A stretch of 64,000 nucleotides of DNA, from contig CBDCXJ010000025.1 of NCBI GenBank assembly GCA_965223695.1, forward strand, positions 149,323 to 213,322. Direction: 5' to 3'. The notes beneath the pieces were generated by a model. It made no database searches. It had not been told where the DNA came from and was given only the letters and a program-made list of their open reading frames with translations. A program made the position numbers and the translations under genes. Below are positions 51,435-60,050 of this stretch, piece by piece; positions within the stretch are counted from its first letter, which is position 1; each line of letters starts with the position of its first letter. This DNA comes from JAUVPB01 sp965223695. GTDB lineage: Bacteria; Actinomycetota; Thermoleophilia; Gaiellales; Gaiellaceae.

Positions 51435-53120
51435 CTACCCCGCCTCGCGTCGCCCGACTCGCCCGACATCGTGGACTCGCTCGGCATCCTGCTCGAGGGC
51501 CGCGAGCCGGATCGCGATGTCGAGCGCGAGCCAGTCTCCCGCGCGGACGTCCATACCGGTCAACTCCTCGATTCGCTCGAGCCGCTGGCGGAGCGTGTTC
51601 TGGTGGACGAACAGGGCCTCAGCCGTGGCGCTGATGCTGCCGCGCTGGCGAAGGTACTCCTCGAGCGTCTGCACGAGGGACGTCGAGCGACGCTGATCGT
51701 ATGCCGCGAGCGTGGCAAGCGCGACACGGTGCGCGTCGCGTTCGGGCCCCTCTGACGAGAGCCTGAGCAGGTACTTGTATGGCCCGAGCTCGTCGTGCCC
51801 AAGGACGCGGTTTCCGCCTTCGAGCACCCGGGCGCCCTTCAACGCAAGCGCCGCCTCGTCGAGCCCCGCGCGTAGCTCGCTCTGGCCGAGGCACGGGGAG
51901 GAGACACCAATGCGGATCGATGCGGGCAGACCGTCGAGCAGCTCGTCGAGCGTTGCGTTGACGCCGTCATCGGGCTCGACGGCGTCGCGACCCCGAGCGG
52001 GCACTAGCGCGCGCAGCTCATCGTCGCGTACATCGACCACAGCGCCCGGGAAATGGCGCACAAGGGCGCTCTCGAGCTGCCCCGTCCAGGTTGCCGGGGC
52101 GTCGCCCGCCGAGGCAGCGAGAACCACATGCGGCGAGCCCAGGTCGAGCCCGATCGCCCGAGCTCTGGCCTGGACCGCGCCCTCGTCAGCGCCCTCCTCG
52201 AGCGCTTCGAAGAGCTCGCCGATGGCGTTCTCTTCGCGCAGGCGCTCGATCAGCTCGAGCTTGACGAGCGCAAGCGCGCCCTGACTCGCCGCGGTCTCGA
52301 CGATGTCGGCGTCCCCCGTCACGAGGCGCCCGTCGCGCGGAGCCCGCAGCACGAGCAAGCCACGCAGCTCGCCGCCGGCTCGCAGGGGCACGTGAACAGT
52401 GCCCTCTCGCTCGGCCCTCGGCCGCCCGAGCTCGGGCCCGAGCTCGGCGAGGCCGATCCGCTCGGGCCCCGCGTCCTCGGCTTCCAGGCCAGCCGGTTGC
52501 GAGGCGACGCGCGTCAGCTGGTCGACGCCCGCCGCCGAATCGAGCACGTAGAGCTCGCACGCGCCCGGTCTCACGAGCTCGCTCACTCCGGCAACGATGA
52601 CCTCGTAGAGCGCCTCGCGGGTCTCGGCTGCCGCCGCACGCTCGCCGAGCCTGTTCAGGAGCTCGAGCTGGCGTACGCGGTGCCTGGTCTCTGCGTGCAT
52701 ACGCGCGTTCTCGATGGCCGACGCGACGAGCGAGGAGCTCGAGACGAGGAACTCGACCTCGTCCTCGGTGAATTCCCGGGGAGCTTCGGTGTGCAGCGAG
52801 ATCACACCGATGACCGACTCGCCACGTCCCAGGATTGGTACCGATACGAGCGACTGGAAGCGCTCCTCGGCGAGCTCTGGCACGTACTTGAAGCGTGGGT
52901 CGGACAACGCCTCGTCCTTGATGAACGCAGGCTCCTTTCGCTCGACCGACCACCAGGCAAGACCCTCGCCGTGCTCGAGCGCGATCGTGCCGATCAGGTG
53001 GGCGTATGGCTTCGATGCGGCCCGCAGCACCAGGCGCTCCGCACCGGGCTCGAGCAGGTAGACGAAGCAGGCGTGAACCGCGCTGGCCTCCGAGAGGAGC
53101 TCGACGACCGCGTTCAGCAC
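51435..53120 (-). CDS. PucR-type transcriptional regulator with GAF sensor domain
   Basis: The 561-residue regulator has a GAF domain (about 1-145; ACFVYLLEP, PAFIKDEALSDPRFKY, IGVISLHT), a second weaker GAF-like region (about 160-300), and a C-terminal PucR HTH (SLVQTLEEYLRQRGSISATAEALFVHQNTLRQRLERIEELTG; key residues HQNTLRxRLxRIEELTG). GAF homology actually begins about 20 codons upstream (SFLSRIISTVASTLDLDEV) but that frame has no ATG, GTG or TTG before a TGA. GTG 53120 is thus the first usable start, or a nearby indel hides the true one. Probably senses a small ligand and controls the neighbouring thioesterase or glutamate synthase genes. Confidence 0.85.
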   Translation of the reverse strand: MLNAVVELLSEASAVHACFVYLLEPGAERLVLRAASKPYAHLIGTIALEHGEGLAWWSVERKEPAFIKDEALSDPRFKYVPELAEERFQSLVSVPILGRGESVIGVISLHTEAPREFTEDEVEFLVSSSSLVASAIENARMHAETRHRVRQLELLNRLGERAAAAETREALYEVIVAGVSELVRPGACELYVLDSAAGVDQLTRVASQPAGLEAEDAGPERIGLAELGPELGRPRAEREGTVHVPLRAGGELRGLLVLRAPRDGRLVTGDADIVETAASQGALALVKLELIERLREENAIGELFEALEEGADEGAVQARARAIGLDLGSPHVVLAASAGDAPATWTGQLESALVRHFPGAVVDVRDDELRALVPARGRDAVEPDDGVNATLDELLDGLPASIRIGVSSPCLGQSELRAGLDEAALALKGARVLEGGNRVLGHDELGPYKYLLRLSSEGPERDAHRVALATLAAYDQRRSTSLVQTLEEYLRQRGSISATAEALFVHQNTLRQRLERIEELTGMDVRAGDWLALDIAIRLAALEQDAERVHDVGRVGRREAG

Positions 53121-53230
53121 CTCGTCGAGGTCGAGCGTCGATGCGACCGTCGAGATGATCCGCGACAGAAAGCTGGTATCGCTGCGCGCGCCCGGGATGC
53201 CGAAATGGTAGGTCGCTCGGGCGGCGCCGT

Positions 53231-53260
53231 GCGGGCCGCCTGCGTGCGCGCGGGCGAGCG
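53231..53260. repeat. 30-bp direct repeat, copy 1
   Basis: Identical to 53292-53321 (begins GCGGGCCGCCTGCGTGCG). The copies are 61 bp apart, in the short region between the UDP-glucose pyrophosphorylase gene end and the PucR-type gene start. Confidence 0.9.
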
Positions 53261-53291
53261 CGCGCCACCCTTGTCCGCGGGCTAGCTCGCG

Positions 53292-53321
53292 GCGGGCCGC
53301 CTGCGTGCGCGCGGGCGAGCG
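53292..53321. repeat. 30-bp direct repeat, copy 2
   Basis: Identical partner of 53231-53260, ending just before the stop codon of the pyrophosphorylase gene. Suggests a local 61-bp duplication that has partly diverged. Confidence 0.9.
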
Positions 53322-53322
53322 G

Positions 53323-54693
53323 CTATCCGCTCAGGAGCGTGCCGTCGGCGACGGTCAGCGGCGCTTCTCCCTCGTGGCGAAGCGCGACGTCGCCGACGAC
53401 GCGAATCCCGGCACCAAAGCTGACGTCGCCCTCGACGACCAGGCGCTCGCACTCGATCAGTGACGGTGGCCCCGCCGCGAACCGCTCGTCGAGCTGATCA
53501 GCGCGGGCGAAATAGCGCCGGTCGAGCTCGACGACGACGGGGCGGCCGGCGCGGGACGGCGCGGGCGTGATCCTGAAGTCCTGTGTGAGCACGTTGGCGT
53601 CGGAGCGCACCGCCAGCAGGTCGTCGGTGGTCTTCACCGGCGCGAAGCGGCTACGCGGCACCCGAAGAGCGGCCGCCCCCTCGAGCAGTCCGACCGCCGA
53701 GCCCATCGCGGTTTCGAGCTGATACACGCGAGGCGAGTCTGGCTGACGCGGGTCGATCGGCTTCTCGTTGCGAATCAGCGGCAGCTCGAGCACGCCGGCA
53801 CGCTCGACGAGCGCCTCGCGAAGCGCGCGCAGGTCAAGCCAAACGTTGTTCGTGTTGAAGTAGGGGTGTCGCTCGATGTCCTGAAACGTGGCGTTGTCCT
53901 CGGCCGGACATTGCGCCGCCTCGCGGAGCAGAAAGCTCCCGCCGGCCGAGCGTGCGAGATGGCCTCCCTTTCGGTCGGCCTCGGTCCGGTCGGCGACCTC
54001 CATCAGAAACGGCATGCCTTCGGTCGCGAGGTACCCGACGAGTCGAGGGTCGATCGCCGCGCCGAGATTGTCGGCGTTCGACACGAAGGCGAGATCGCGA
54101 CCCTGCTCGAGCAGCGCGTCGAGCATGCCGCTGGTCTGGAGCGCGACGTAGAGGTCACCGTGACCAGGCGGGTTCCACTCGAGCGACGAGTTCACCGGCC
54201 ACTCGGCTGGCTCCAGGTCGCTGATGCTCACCTTGGGAACGCGGTGCTGGAGGAAGTCGAGGGGCCCGTTTGTCTCCTGATCGACGTTGGCGAGCGCAGC
54301 GAGCGCGGCGCTTGAGTCGGCTTGCGTGCTGAAGCTGTTCATGAGAACGAGCAGCACGCCCGACGTGGCCGCATGGCGGACGATCACATCGAGGAAGGTC
54401 AGCCCGTCCTTCACCTCGAGAAGAGACTTCGCCCGCTCGAGGCCCATGCTCGTTCCGAGGCCTCCGTTGAGTTTGATCATCACGCAGCGCTCGAGCGCGG
54501 CGAGCCCGAGCTGCGTGAGCTCGGCCGGCAATAGCTCGAGATCGGGAAGCTCGCCGACCGGGTGGAGGGCTTCCTCGTGAATCAGGCCGCGCTCTCCAGC
54601 TGCGAGGAGCGCGTACTGGCGCGCGAACACCTCGATCGCAAGCGCGGGCAGCTCGGCCTGCTCCATCCGGGTGCGAAATGCGGCGAACCCCAC
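53323..54693 (-). CDS. UTP--glucose-1-phosphate uridylyltransferase (UDPGP type)
   Basis: The 456-residue protein has the nucleotide loop CVMIKLNGGLGTSMGLERAKSLL (key KLNGGLGTSMG), the LMNSFST strand, EWNPPGHGDLY and FVSNADNLGAAID, the signature of eukaryotic-type UDP-glucose pyrophosphorylases also found in actinobacteria. It makes UDP-glucose for polysaccharides and glycolipids. C-terminal left-handed beta-helix residues (VEGDVSFGAGIRVVGDV) are present. It starts at GTG 54693. Typical bacterial GalU has a different fold-level sequence, so this is the UDPGP branch. Confidence 0.92.
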   Translation of the reverse strand: MGFAAFRTRMEQAELPALAIEVFARQYALLAAGERGLIHEEALHPVGELPDLELLPAELTQLGLAALERCVMIKLNGGLGTSMGLERAKSLLEVKDGLTFLDVIVRHAATSGVLLVLMNSFSTQADSSAALAALANVDQETNGPLDFLQHRVPKVSISDLEPAEWPVNSSLEWNPPGHGDLYVALQTSGMLDALLEQGRDLAFVSNADNLGAAIDPRLVGYLATEGMPFLMEVADRTEADRKGGHLARSAGGSFLLREAAQCPAEDNATFQDIERHPYFNTNNVWLDLRALREALVERAGVLELPLIRNEKPIDPRQPDSPRVYQLETAMGSAVGLLEGAAALRVPRSRFAPVKTTDDLLAVRSDANVLTQDFRITPAPSRAGRPVVVELDRRYFARADQLDERFAAGPPSLIECERLVVEGDVSFGAGIRVVGDVALRHEGEAPLTVADGTLLSG

Positions 54694-54807
54694 TACTTCT
54701 GCCCTGCGGCGCCCATGGAGCAGACGCTAGTACTGCGCCACGACGCCTCGCATCGATGGCCGTGTCAAGCGCGCACCGGGCGGCCGCGGCCGGCCCTCGA
54801 CCAGCTC

Positions 54808-55353
54808 TCAGCGCAGCGCGACGGCCAGTGCATCGGCTCTGCCGACACTGATGGCGTCGCCGCCGCCGACCGTGACGCGCACCCGTTCCGGGCTCGCTTG
54901 CCCGTCTCCGTTGAGGCGCTCCTTTGCGCGCTGTAGATGGCGGTGAGACGGGCAGTAGTCCTCACCCGTGACCGGAGGCCGCCGACACGGCTCGTTGTCG
55001 CGCGTCGACGCGAGGCAGCGGCCGTTGAGTAGTTCCTGGCACTGGGGCGACTCGAGAAACTCGACAGCCGCACCGATCGTCTCGTTCACAGCGACGACGA
55101 CGGCCGGCAGCGAGGCCATCGGAAAGCAATGCCGTATCTGACGCAGCAGCAGCCGCTCGGGGCCCTGAACATTGCGATCGACGACGAGGCGCTCGAAGGC
55201 CTCTTCGATGGAGCGACGTACCCAGAACTCGTAGTCAGGCTCGCCATCGACATCACCCTCGCCGTCGAGGTGCTGCTTCAGCGTCTGAAACAGAATTCTG
55301 GCGTAGATCGACACCCTCACAGTGATCCGCAGGTCGATCGCTCGGTCTCTCAC
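54808..55353 (-). CDS. Unknown protein with C-terminal Cys/His knuckle
   Basis: The 181-residue product has a helical first half (LFQTLKQHLDG.., FWVRRSIEEAFERLV, AAVEFLESPQCQELLNG) and then RCLASTRDNEPCRRPPVTGEDYCPSHRHLQ. The C..C..C..H arrangement with EPCRR and DYC.SH resembles the small DUF5763-type zinc knuckle seen at the ends of phage and actinobacterial proteins. It is divergent from the MarR-type gene, with an operator palindrome in between, so it is a likely MarR target. I do not recognise the N-terminal domain. Confidence 0.65.
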   Translation of the reverse strand: MRDRAIDLRITVRVSIYARILFQTLKQHLDGEGDVDGEPDYEFWVRRSIEEAFERLVVDRNVQGPERLLLRQIRHCFPMASLPAVVVAVNETIGAAVEFLESPQCQELLNGRCLASTRDNEPCRRPPVTGEDYCPSHRHLQRAKERLNGDGQASPERVRVTVGGGDAISVGRADALAVALR

Positions 55354-55389
55354 GTTGCGCTCCTTCCTCGACTGCCCCGCAGGCAGTTT

Positions 55390-55405
55390 ATCTTGATTTC
55401 AAGAT
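55390..55405. promoter_or_regulatory. Perfect MarR-type operator palindrome
   Basis: ATCTTGATTTCAAGAT (7-bp arms, TT centre) lies between the divergent unknown gene and the MarR-type gene. It precedes the probable -10 of the MarR-type gene by about 34 bp and is well placed to control both. Autoregulation through such 16-18-bp palindromes is typical of the family. Confidence 0.75.
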
Positions 55406-55438
55406 GACTTCAAGCCCGATTTTCCCCTGCTACGGGCC

Positions 55439-55444
55439 TATACT
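55439..55444 (+). promoter_or_regulatory. -10 element for leaderless MarR-type transcript
   Basis: TATACT is close to consensus and lies 7 bp before GTG 55452, implying a leaderless mRNA. This favours GTG 55452 over ATG 55404, which overlaps the operator. Confidence 0.6.
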
Positions 55445-55451
55445 CGCGCCC

Positions 55452-55979
55452 GTGTCGAGGTCGTATGACCGGGTCGACGGGCTACTCGCGCAGTGGGGAG
55501 AGCAGCGCCCCGAGCTCGATGTGGCGCCGCTTCAGGTCGTGGCCCGGATCGCCAGGGTTTCCGCTCACCTCGACCGCGCCGTCGAAGCAATGCTCTCGAC
55601 CCTCGACCTCAAGTGGTGGGAGGTCGACGTTCTCGGCGCGCTCAGGCGCGCCGGGCCGCCGTTCAGGCTCTCGCCGGGTGAGCTGAGCGAGCGGTTGATG
55701 GTCACAAGCGGCACCATGACGACACGCGTCGACCGGCTCGAAGATCGTGGCTTCGTCGCCCGCGAGCAAGCCGCGCACGATCGCCGCGGCGTCGTGGTCT
55801 CGCTCACGGACGCAGGCCGCTCGGCCATCGACGATGCGATGCAGCCGCACCTCGCAAACCTCGAGCGCATCCTCGAGCCCCTCAGCGACGAGAGCCAGGC
55901 CGTTATTGCAGATGCCCTCAGAGCCTGGCTGATCGCGCTCGAGGGGCATGCACCCGACGATCTTCCGAGACCCAAGTAG
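55452..55979 (+). CDS. MarR family transcriptional regulator
   Basis: The 175-residue protein has the MarR winged helix: LKWWEVDVLGALRRAG, LSPGELSERLMVTSGTMTTRVDRLEDRGFVAREQ and the wing DRRGVVVSLTDAGR. It should bind the palindrome at 55390-55405 as a dimer and respond to a small, often phenolic, ligand. An upstream ATG at 55404 is in frame but sits inside that operator. The CoA-transferase gene follows on the opposite strand. Confidence 0.92.
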   Translation: MSRSYDRVDGLLAQWGEQRPELDVAPLQVVARIARVSAHLDRAVEAMLSTLDLKWWEVDVLGALRRAGPPFRLSPGELSERLMVTSGTMTTRVDRLEDRGFVAREQAAHDRRGVVVSLTDAGRSAIDDAMQPHLANLERILEPLSDESQAVIADALRAWLIALEGHAPDDLPRPK

Positions 55980-56045
55980 CGCGGCCTGAAGCAGGCGGAG
56001 CGGCCCTACCCGGCGCGCGATTCGCCGGTGGCGAGCCGCTTGGCG

Positions 56046-58382
56046 TCAGCTGGCGGCCTGTGCGAGTTCCGTGTCGAGCTCGGCGTCGTGCTCGCCCAGC
56101 GCGGGCGCTGGTTGGAGCGGCCTCTTGTCGACGAAGGCGTGGAATGGCGTGCGGGGCACGCGAACCGCGCCGACCCGCGGATCGTCGATCTCCGCGAAGA
56201 ACTGCCGCTCGTCGAGCTGGGGAAGATCGAGCACCTCGAGCGCGTCGTAGACAAGACCGACAGGGACGCCCGCGTCGAGCAGCGGCTGGAGCGTCTCCTC
56301 GACGGTCATCGTCGAGAATGACTCCGCGGCCCGCGCGTCGACCTCGTCGGCGTGGGTTCGCCTCTCGACATAGCTCTCCCAGCGCGGATCCCGGGCCCAC
56401 TCGGCGTCGCCCATGATCTCGCGGACAGCCTCCCACATCCTCAGCTGCGGACAGGTGCCGACGAACAGCCACCTGCCGTCGGCGAGGAGCTGCATGCCGA
56501 CGCCGTGCGCGGCCGGGTGTCGCGTTCCCATCCGCCCGCGGACGTGGTCGTCGAGCTGGTAGTCAGCCACCGCCGACTCGACGATCGAGGCGGCAGCTTC
56601 CTCGAGCGATATGTCGACCTGCTGCCCGTCGCCGGTCGCGTCGCGATGGTGGAGCGCGATCAGCGCTCCGGCGACAGCCTGCAGGCCGGCGAGGTGTGCG
56701 CACTGGTCGGAGCCAGCCCGGAGCGGCTCGCGGTCGGGCTCGCCCGTTACATGTGCCATGCCACCGGAGGCCCAGCACACGAGGTCGCCTCCGCGCCAGT
56801 TGGCGCGCGGGCCGGTCTGGCCGAACGGCGAAATCGAGACGAGGATCAGCGCCGGATGCTCAGCCTCGAGATCACCGAGCAACTCGACCAGCTGACCGGG
56901 CGGAAGATCTTCGATGACGACGTCCGCGCGCTCGACAAGGGAAGCGAGGCGGCCACGACCAGCATCGTCGTCCAGTTCGAGCCGAGCGCCGCGCTTGCCA
57001 ACGTTCAAGCTCAGGAACGCATTGCCCCCTGCGCCGGTCCGGAGCGGGTCGCCCTCACCGCGCTCGACCTTGACGACATCGGCCCCGAGCTCGGCCAGAA
57101 GCTTCCCTGCGTAGGGGCCGGCGACGTTCGAGGCAAGCTCGACAACGCGGATGCCTTCGAGCGGGCGATACGGTCCACCGGCCTCGCTCGCAGACACCGG
57201 CCCAGCGGATGCCGCCTCGATCGCGTCGAGCTCCGACACGATCTCGTCGGAGTGCGCGCCGAGGAGCGGCGGCTGAACGCGGATGCGGGCTGGGGTCTTC
57301 GAGAGCACCGCCATCGGCCCGGCGGTGTCCATCGCACCGAGCTTCGCGTGGGTGACCGGCATCCAGAAAGCACGTGCGCGGAGGTGCTCGTCGTGGAAGG
57401 TGTCCGCAACGGTCGCGACTCGGGCTGCAGGTACGCCGTGCTGCTGCAACTCGGCGGCGAGCGACTCGGCCTCGCGCTCGGCGACGAGCTGACCCAGCGC
57501 CGCGTCGAGCTGTTCGCTGCGCTCGATCCTGCCGGCGAGCGTGTCGAACTCTGCCGTGGCGAGCGTCGAAGGCCTACCCAGCACCGCGAGAAGACCGCCC
57601 CACTCCTCCTGGTCGCGACACTCGATCGCGATCCAGCGATCCTCGCCCTGGCATCGATAGACGCCGTGCGGCGCGTAGAGAGGGCTCCAGTTGCCACGCG
57701 CGTCTGGCATGTCTCCCGAGACCTGAGCGCTTACGAGCGGCTCGGAGAGCTGCGCGGCGGTGGTCTCGAGCATCGCGAGGTCGAGCCAGCGCCCGCGACC
57801 GGTCCGCCGTTGTTCCCGCAGCGCAGCTAGGACGGCGGCGGCGCCCATGATGCCCGAGAGTGGGTCGGGGTAGGAGACGCCCGGCTTGAGCGGTGCACCA
57901 TCGACGTAGCCGGTGACCGACATGAGGCCCGAAAGTGCCTCGATCTGCTGACCAAAAGCGGGGGCACGGCGGAGTGGGCCGCTCGCACCGAACCCCGACA
58001 GCGAGAGCATCACGAGGCCCGGGTTGTCAGCGCGCAGCGTCTCGTAGTCGAGCCCGAGGCGCTCCATCACCCCCGGCGCGAAGTTCTCGATCACGGCGTC
58101 GCAGGTCGCCGCGATCCGGCGCGCCATCGCGACATCGTCGTCCTCACGCAGGTTGAGCCGGATAGAGCGCTTGTTACGACACCACTCGACGAAGTAGCCA
58201 GAGGCATCGATGTCGAGCTCGCCACCCGGGTAGGGACCGACAAGGCGACCGAGATCGGGCCGGGTCTCCGACTCGACCTTGATGACGTCGGCGCCGAAGT
58301 CTCCGAGCAGCCGCGTCCCGGTTGGCCCCGCCCAGGCCTGCGTGAAATCGAGCACGCGCATCCCGGCGAGAGCGTCAGGCAT
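56046..58382 (-). CDS. Class III CoA transferase, two CaiB/BaiF domains in tandem
   Basis: The 778-residue protein contains two complete type III CoA-transferase copies. The first (about 1-395) has VLDFTQAWAGPTGTRLLGDFGADVIKVE, NKRSIRLNL and YPDPLSGIMGAAAVLAALR with the catalytic Asp. The second (about 410-778) has VVELASNVAGPYAGKLLAELGADVVKVE and a more divergent region (AGSDQCAHLAGLQAVAGALIAL). Such enzymes move CoA between carboxylic acids. Fused tandem forms are known in actinobacterial catabolic clusters. ATG 58382 is chosen because the domain begins soon after. It is divergent from the DUF6092 gene. Confidence 0.88.
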   Translation of the reverse strand: MPDALAGMRVLDFTQAWAGPTGTRLLGDFGADVIKVESETRPDLGRLVGPYPGGELDIDASGYFVEWCRNKRSIRLNLREDDDVAMARRIAATCDAVIENFAPGVMERLGLDYETLRADNPGLVMLSLSGFGASGPLRRAPAFGQQIEALSGLMSVTGYVDGAPLKPGVSYPDPLSGIMGAAAVLAALREQRRTGRGRWLDLAMLETTAAQLSEPLVSAQVSGDMPDARGNWSPLYAPHGVYRCQGEDRWIAIECRDQEEWGGLLAVLGRPSTLATAEFDTLAGRIERSEQLDAALGQLVAEREAESLAAELQQHGVPAARVATVADTFHDEHLRARAFWMPVTHAKLGAMDTAGPMAVLSKTPARIRVQPPLLGAHSDEIVSELDAIEAASAGPVSASEAGGPYRPLEGIRVVELASNVAGPYAGKLLAELGADVVKVERGEGDPLRTGAGGNAFLSLNVGKRGARLELDDDAGRGRLASLVERADVVIEDLPPGQLVELLGDLEAEHPALILVSISPFGQTGPRANWRGGDLVCWASGGMAHVTGEPDREPLRAGSDQCAHLAGLQAVAGALIALHHRDATGDGQQVDISLEEAAASIVESAVADYQLDDHVRGRMGTRHPAAHGVGMQLLADGRWLFVGTCPQLRMWEAVREIMGDAEWARDPRWESYVERRTHADEVDARAAESFSTMTVEETLQPLLDAGVPVGLVYDALEVLDLPQLDERQFFAEIDDPRVGAVRVPRTPFHAFVDKRPLQPAPALGEHDAELDTELAQAAS

Positions 58383-58391
58383 GGCTACATC

Positions 58392-58397
58392 TTGACA
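58392..58397 (+). promoter_or_regulatory. Possible -35 element (TTGACA)
   Basis: A consensus TTGACA lies in the 47-bp gap before ATG 58430. A weak -10 (CAGGAT) follows at 18-bp spacing, which would give a very short or no leader. Only the -35 is convincing. Confidence 0.35.
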
Positions 58398-58429
58398 ACA
58401 GTGCACGATCCGCGTCAGGATCCAACTCC

Positions 58430-58753
58430 ATGAGCGAGACGGTCGCCTTCAGCGAATCGGATGCGCTGCGGATTCTCGCGTACCTCGCAGCGAGCGCCGA
58501 CACGCAGCTCTTCGAGCCAGACATCTACGGACCGTTCCGCATGGTCGAGGCCGCCAGCCAGCTGACGGCGGCCGTGCTCGAGGGTGATCCGGGCGAGAAC
58601 CGTGCCTTCTGGGAGCAGATGCAAGCGCATCTCGAGGCGAACAAGTTCCGCGTGATCTGGGACAAGCCGAGCTTTCGCGAGTTCGTCCGCGAGACGCCGC
58701 GGGCGATCGCCGAGGAGCTCACCCGACGCGACGGCGAGAAGGGCGCGACATGA
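58430..58753 (+). CDS. Small conserved protein (DUF6092-like)
   Basis: The 107-residue protein reads SDALRILAYLAASADTQLFEP, YGPFRMVEAASQLTAAVL and LEANKFRVIWDKPSFREFV, resembling DUF6092, a family without known activity. No transmembrane or metal motif is visible. It overlaps the nitroreductase gene by 4 nt (ATGA), so the two products are likely made together and may interact. Confidence 0.65.
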   Translation: MSETVAFSESDALRILAYLAASADTQLFEPDIYGPFRMVEAASQLTAAVLEGDPGENRAFWEQMQAHLEANKFRVIWDKPSFREFVRETPRAIAEELTRRDGEKGAT

Positions 58754-59283
58754 GCAGCGACAAGCCCGTCTACGACGCGATCCGCAGTCGCCGGGCGGTG
58801 CGCGAGTTCACCGACGAGCCCGTCGCGCGCGCGGCCGTCGAGCGCATCCTGCGCGCCATCCGCTGGGCGCCCAGCGCCGGCAACCGACGCCTGCACAAGG
58901 TCATGGTCATCGATGACGCGCGCGAGATCGCCCGTGTGCGCGCGCTCTCGCCCGGGCTGTTCGGTGCGCCTCCGCTGCTCCTGGTCCTCTGCACCGACGC
59001 GACGCAGCTCGAGAAGGAAGGCGTCAAGGAGTACGACACCTCGACGATGGTCGATGTCGGCACCACAGCGATGTGCATGATGCTGGCGACGCATGAGCTC
59101 GGTCTCGGCTCGTGCCCGACAACGTCCTTTAGCGCAGAAGGCATTCGCGGCGCGCTCAACATGCCCGAGCACCTCACGCCCGACTTCATCCTTCAGGTCG
59201 GGCACGCCAAGCCGCTCCCGCCCGGCGGCGGCCAGAAGCTCGAGATCGACGACTTCACCTACTTCGGCGCCTTCCCGGCCTAG
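58750..59283 (+). CDS. Nitroreductase family protein
   Basis: The 177-residue FMN-fold protein has IRSRRAVREFTDEPV (FMN phosphate arginines), WAPSAGNRRLHKVMVI, and the C-terminal LGLGSCPTTSFSAEGIRGALNMPEHLTPDFILQVGHA. It is at the short end for nitroreductases. Members reduce nitro groups, flavins, quinones or enoyl bonds with NAD(P)H. It is coupled to the DUF6092-like gene and convergent with an SDR gene with which it overlaps by 4 bp. Confidence 0.9.
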   Translation: MSSDKPVYDAIRSRRAVREFTDEPVARAAVERILRAIRWAPSAGNRRLHKVMVIDDAREIARVRALSPGLFGAPPLLLVLCTDATQLEKEGVKEYDTSTMVDVGTTAMCMMLATHELGLGSCPTTSFSAEGIRGALNMPEHLTPDFILQVGHAKPLPPGGGQKLEIDDFTYFGAFPA

Positions 59284-60050
59284 TGCAGCCACTCGCCGCC
59301 GTTGACGCCGACGGTCTGGCCGGTCACGTAGGCCGCATCGTCGCTGCATAGCCACGAGACGTAGGGCGCGACGTCCTCGGGTGAGCCGTAGCGACCGAGC
59401 GGGATCGTCCCGAGGAAGAGCTCGCGGATCTCGTCGACCGACTTGTCGACGCGCGTCGCGTAGGGCTCCCAGATGTCATCCCACATCGGGGTCATGATGT
59501 GCCCGGGCGCGTAGGCGTTGACGCGGATGTCGTGCGGCGCGAGCTCGAGCGCAAGCGACTGCGTGATCGAGATCGCGCAAGCCTTCGTCGCGCAATAGTG
59601 GGAGAGCAGCCCGACGCCGTGTCGTCCAGCACCGGAGGCCGCGTTGATGATGACGCCCCCATCGTCCTGCTCGATCAGGTGCCTGGCCGCCACCTTGGCG
59701 CCGAGGAACATCCCGCGAACGTTGACGGCGAACATCCTGTCCCAGTCGGCCACGTCGGTTTCGACCACCGAGGAGACCTGCAGAATTCCGGCGTTGTTGA
59801 CGACGATGTCGAGCCGTCCGAACGCTTCCACTGCGCGCGCAACCGTCGCCTCGACGCTCGCCTCGTCGGTGACATCGCAACCTGCCGCGACTGCTCGGTC
59901 GCCGATCGCGCTCGCCACCGCCTGCGCGCCCGCCTCGTCGATATCGGCCAGCACGACCCGCGCGCCATCAGCGGCCAGCCGCTCGGCGATACCACGCCCG
60001 ATGCCGCTCGCGGCGCCCGTCACGATAGCCACCTTGTTCTCGTGCATCAC
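59280..60050 (-). CDS. Short-chain dehydrogenase/reductase
   Basis: The 256-residue classical SDR has TGAASGIGRGIA (11-22), NNAGIL, a serine in INAASGAG and the YCATK active site, plus the terminal TGQTVGVNGGEWL. ADID after beta-2 indicates NAD. It starts at GTG 60050 or ATG 60047, which overlaps the upstream stop. It follows the GMC oxidoreductase and its small subunit on the same strand and probably oxidises a related sugar, polyol or steroid. Confidence 0.9.
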   Translation of the reverse strand: MMHENKVAIVTGAASGIGRGIAERLAADGARVVLADIDEAGAQAVASAIGDRAVAAGCDVTDEASVEATVARAVEAFGRLDIVVNNAGILQVSSVVETDVADWDRMFAVNVRGMFLGAKVAARHLIEQDDGGVIINAASGAGRHGVGLLSHYCATKACAISITQSLALELAPHDIRVNAYAPGHIMTPMWDDIWEPYATRVDKSVDEIRELFLGTIPLGRYGSPEDVAPYVSWLCSDDAAYVTGQTVGVNGGEWLH

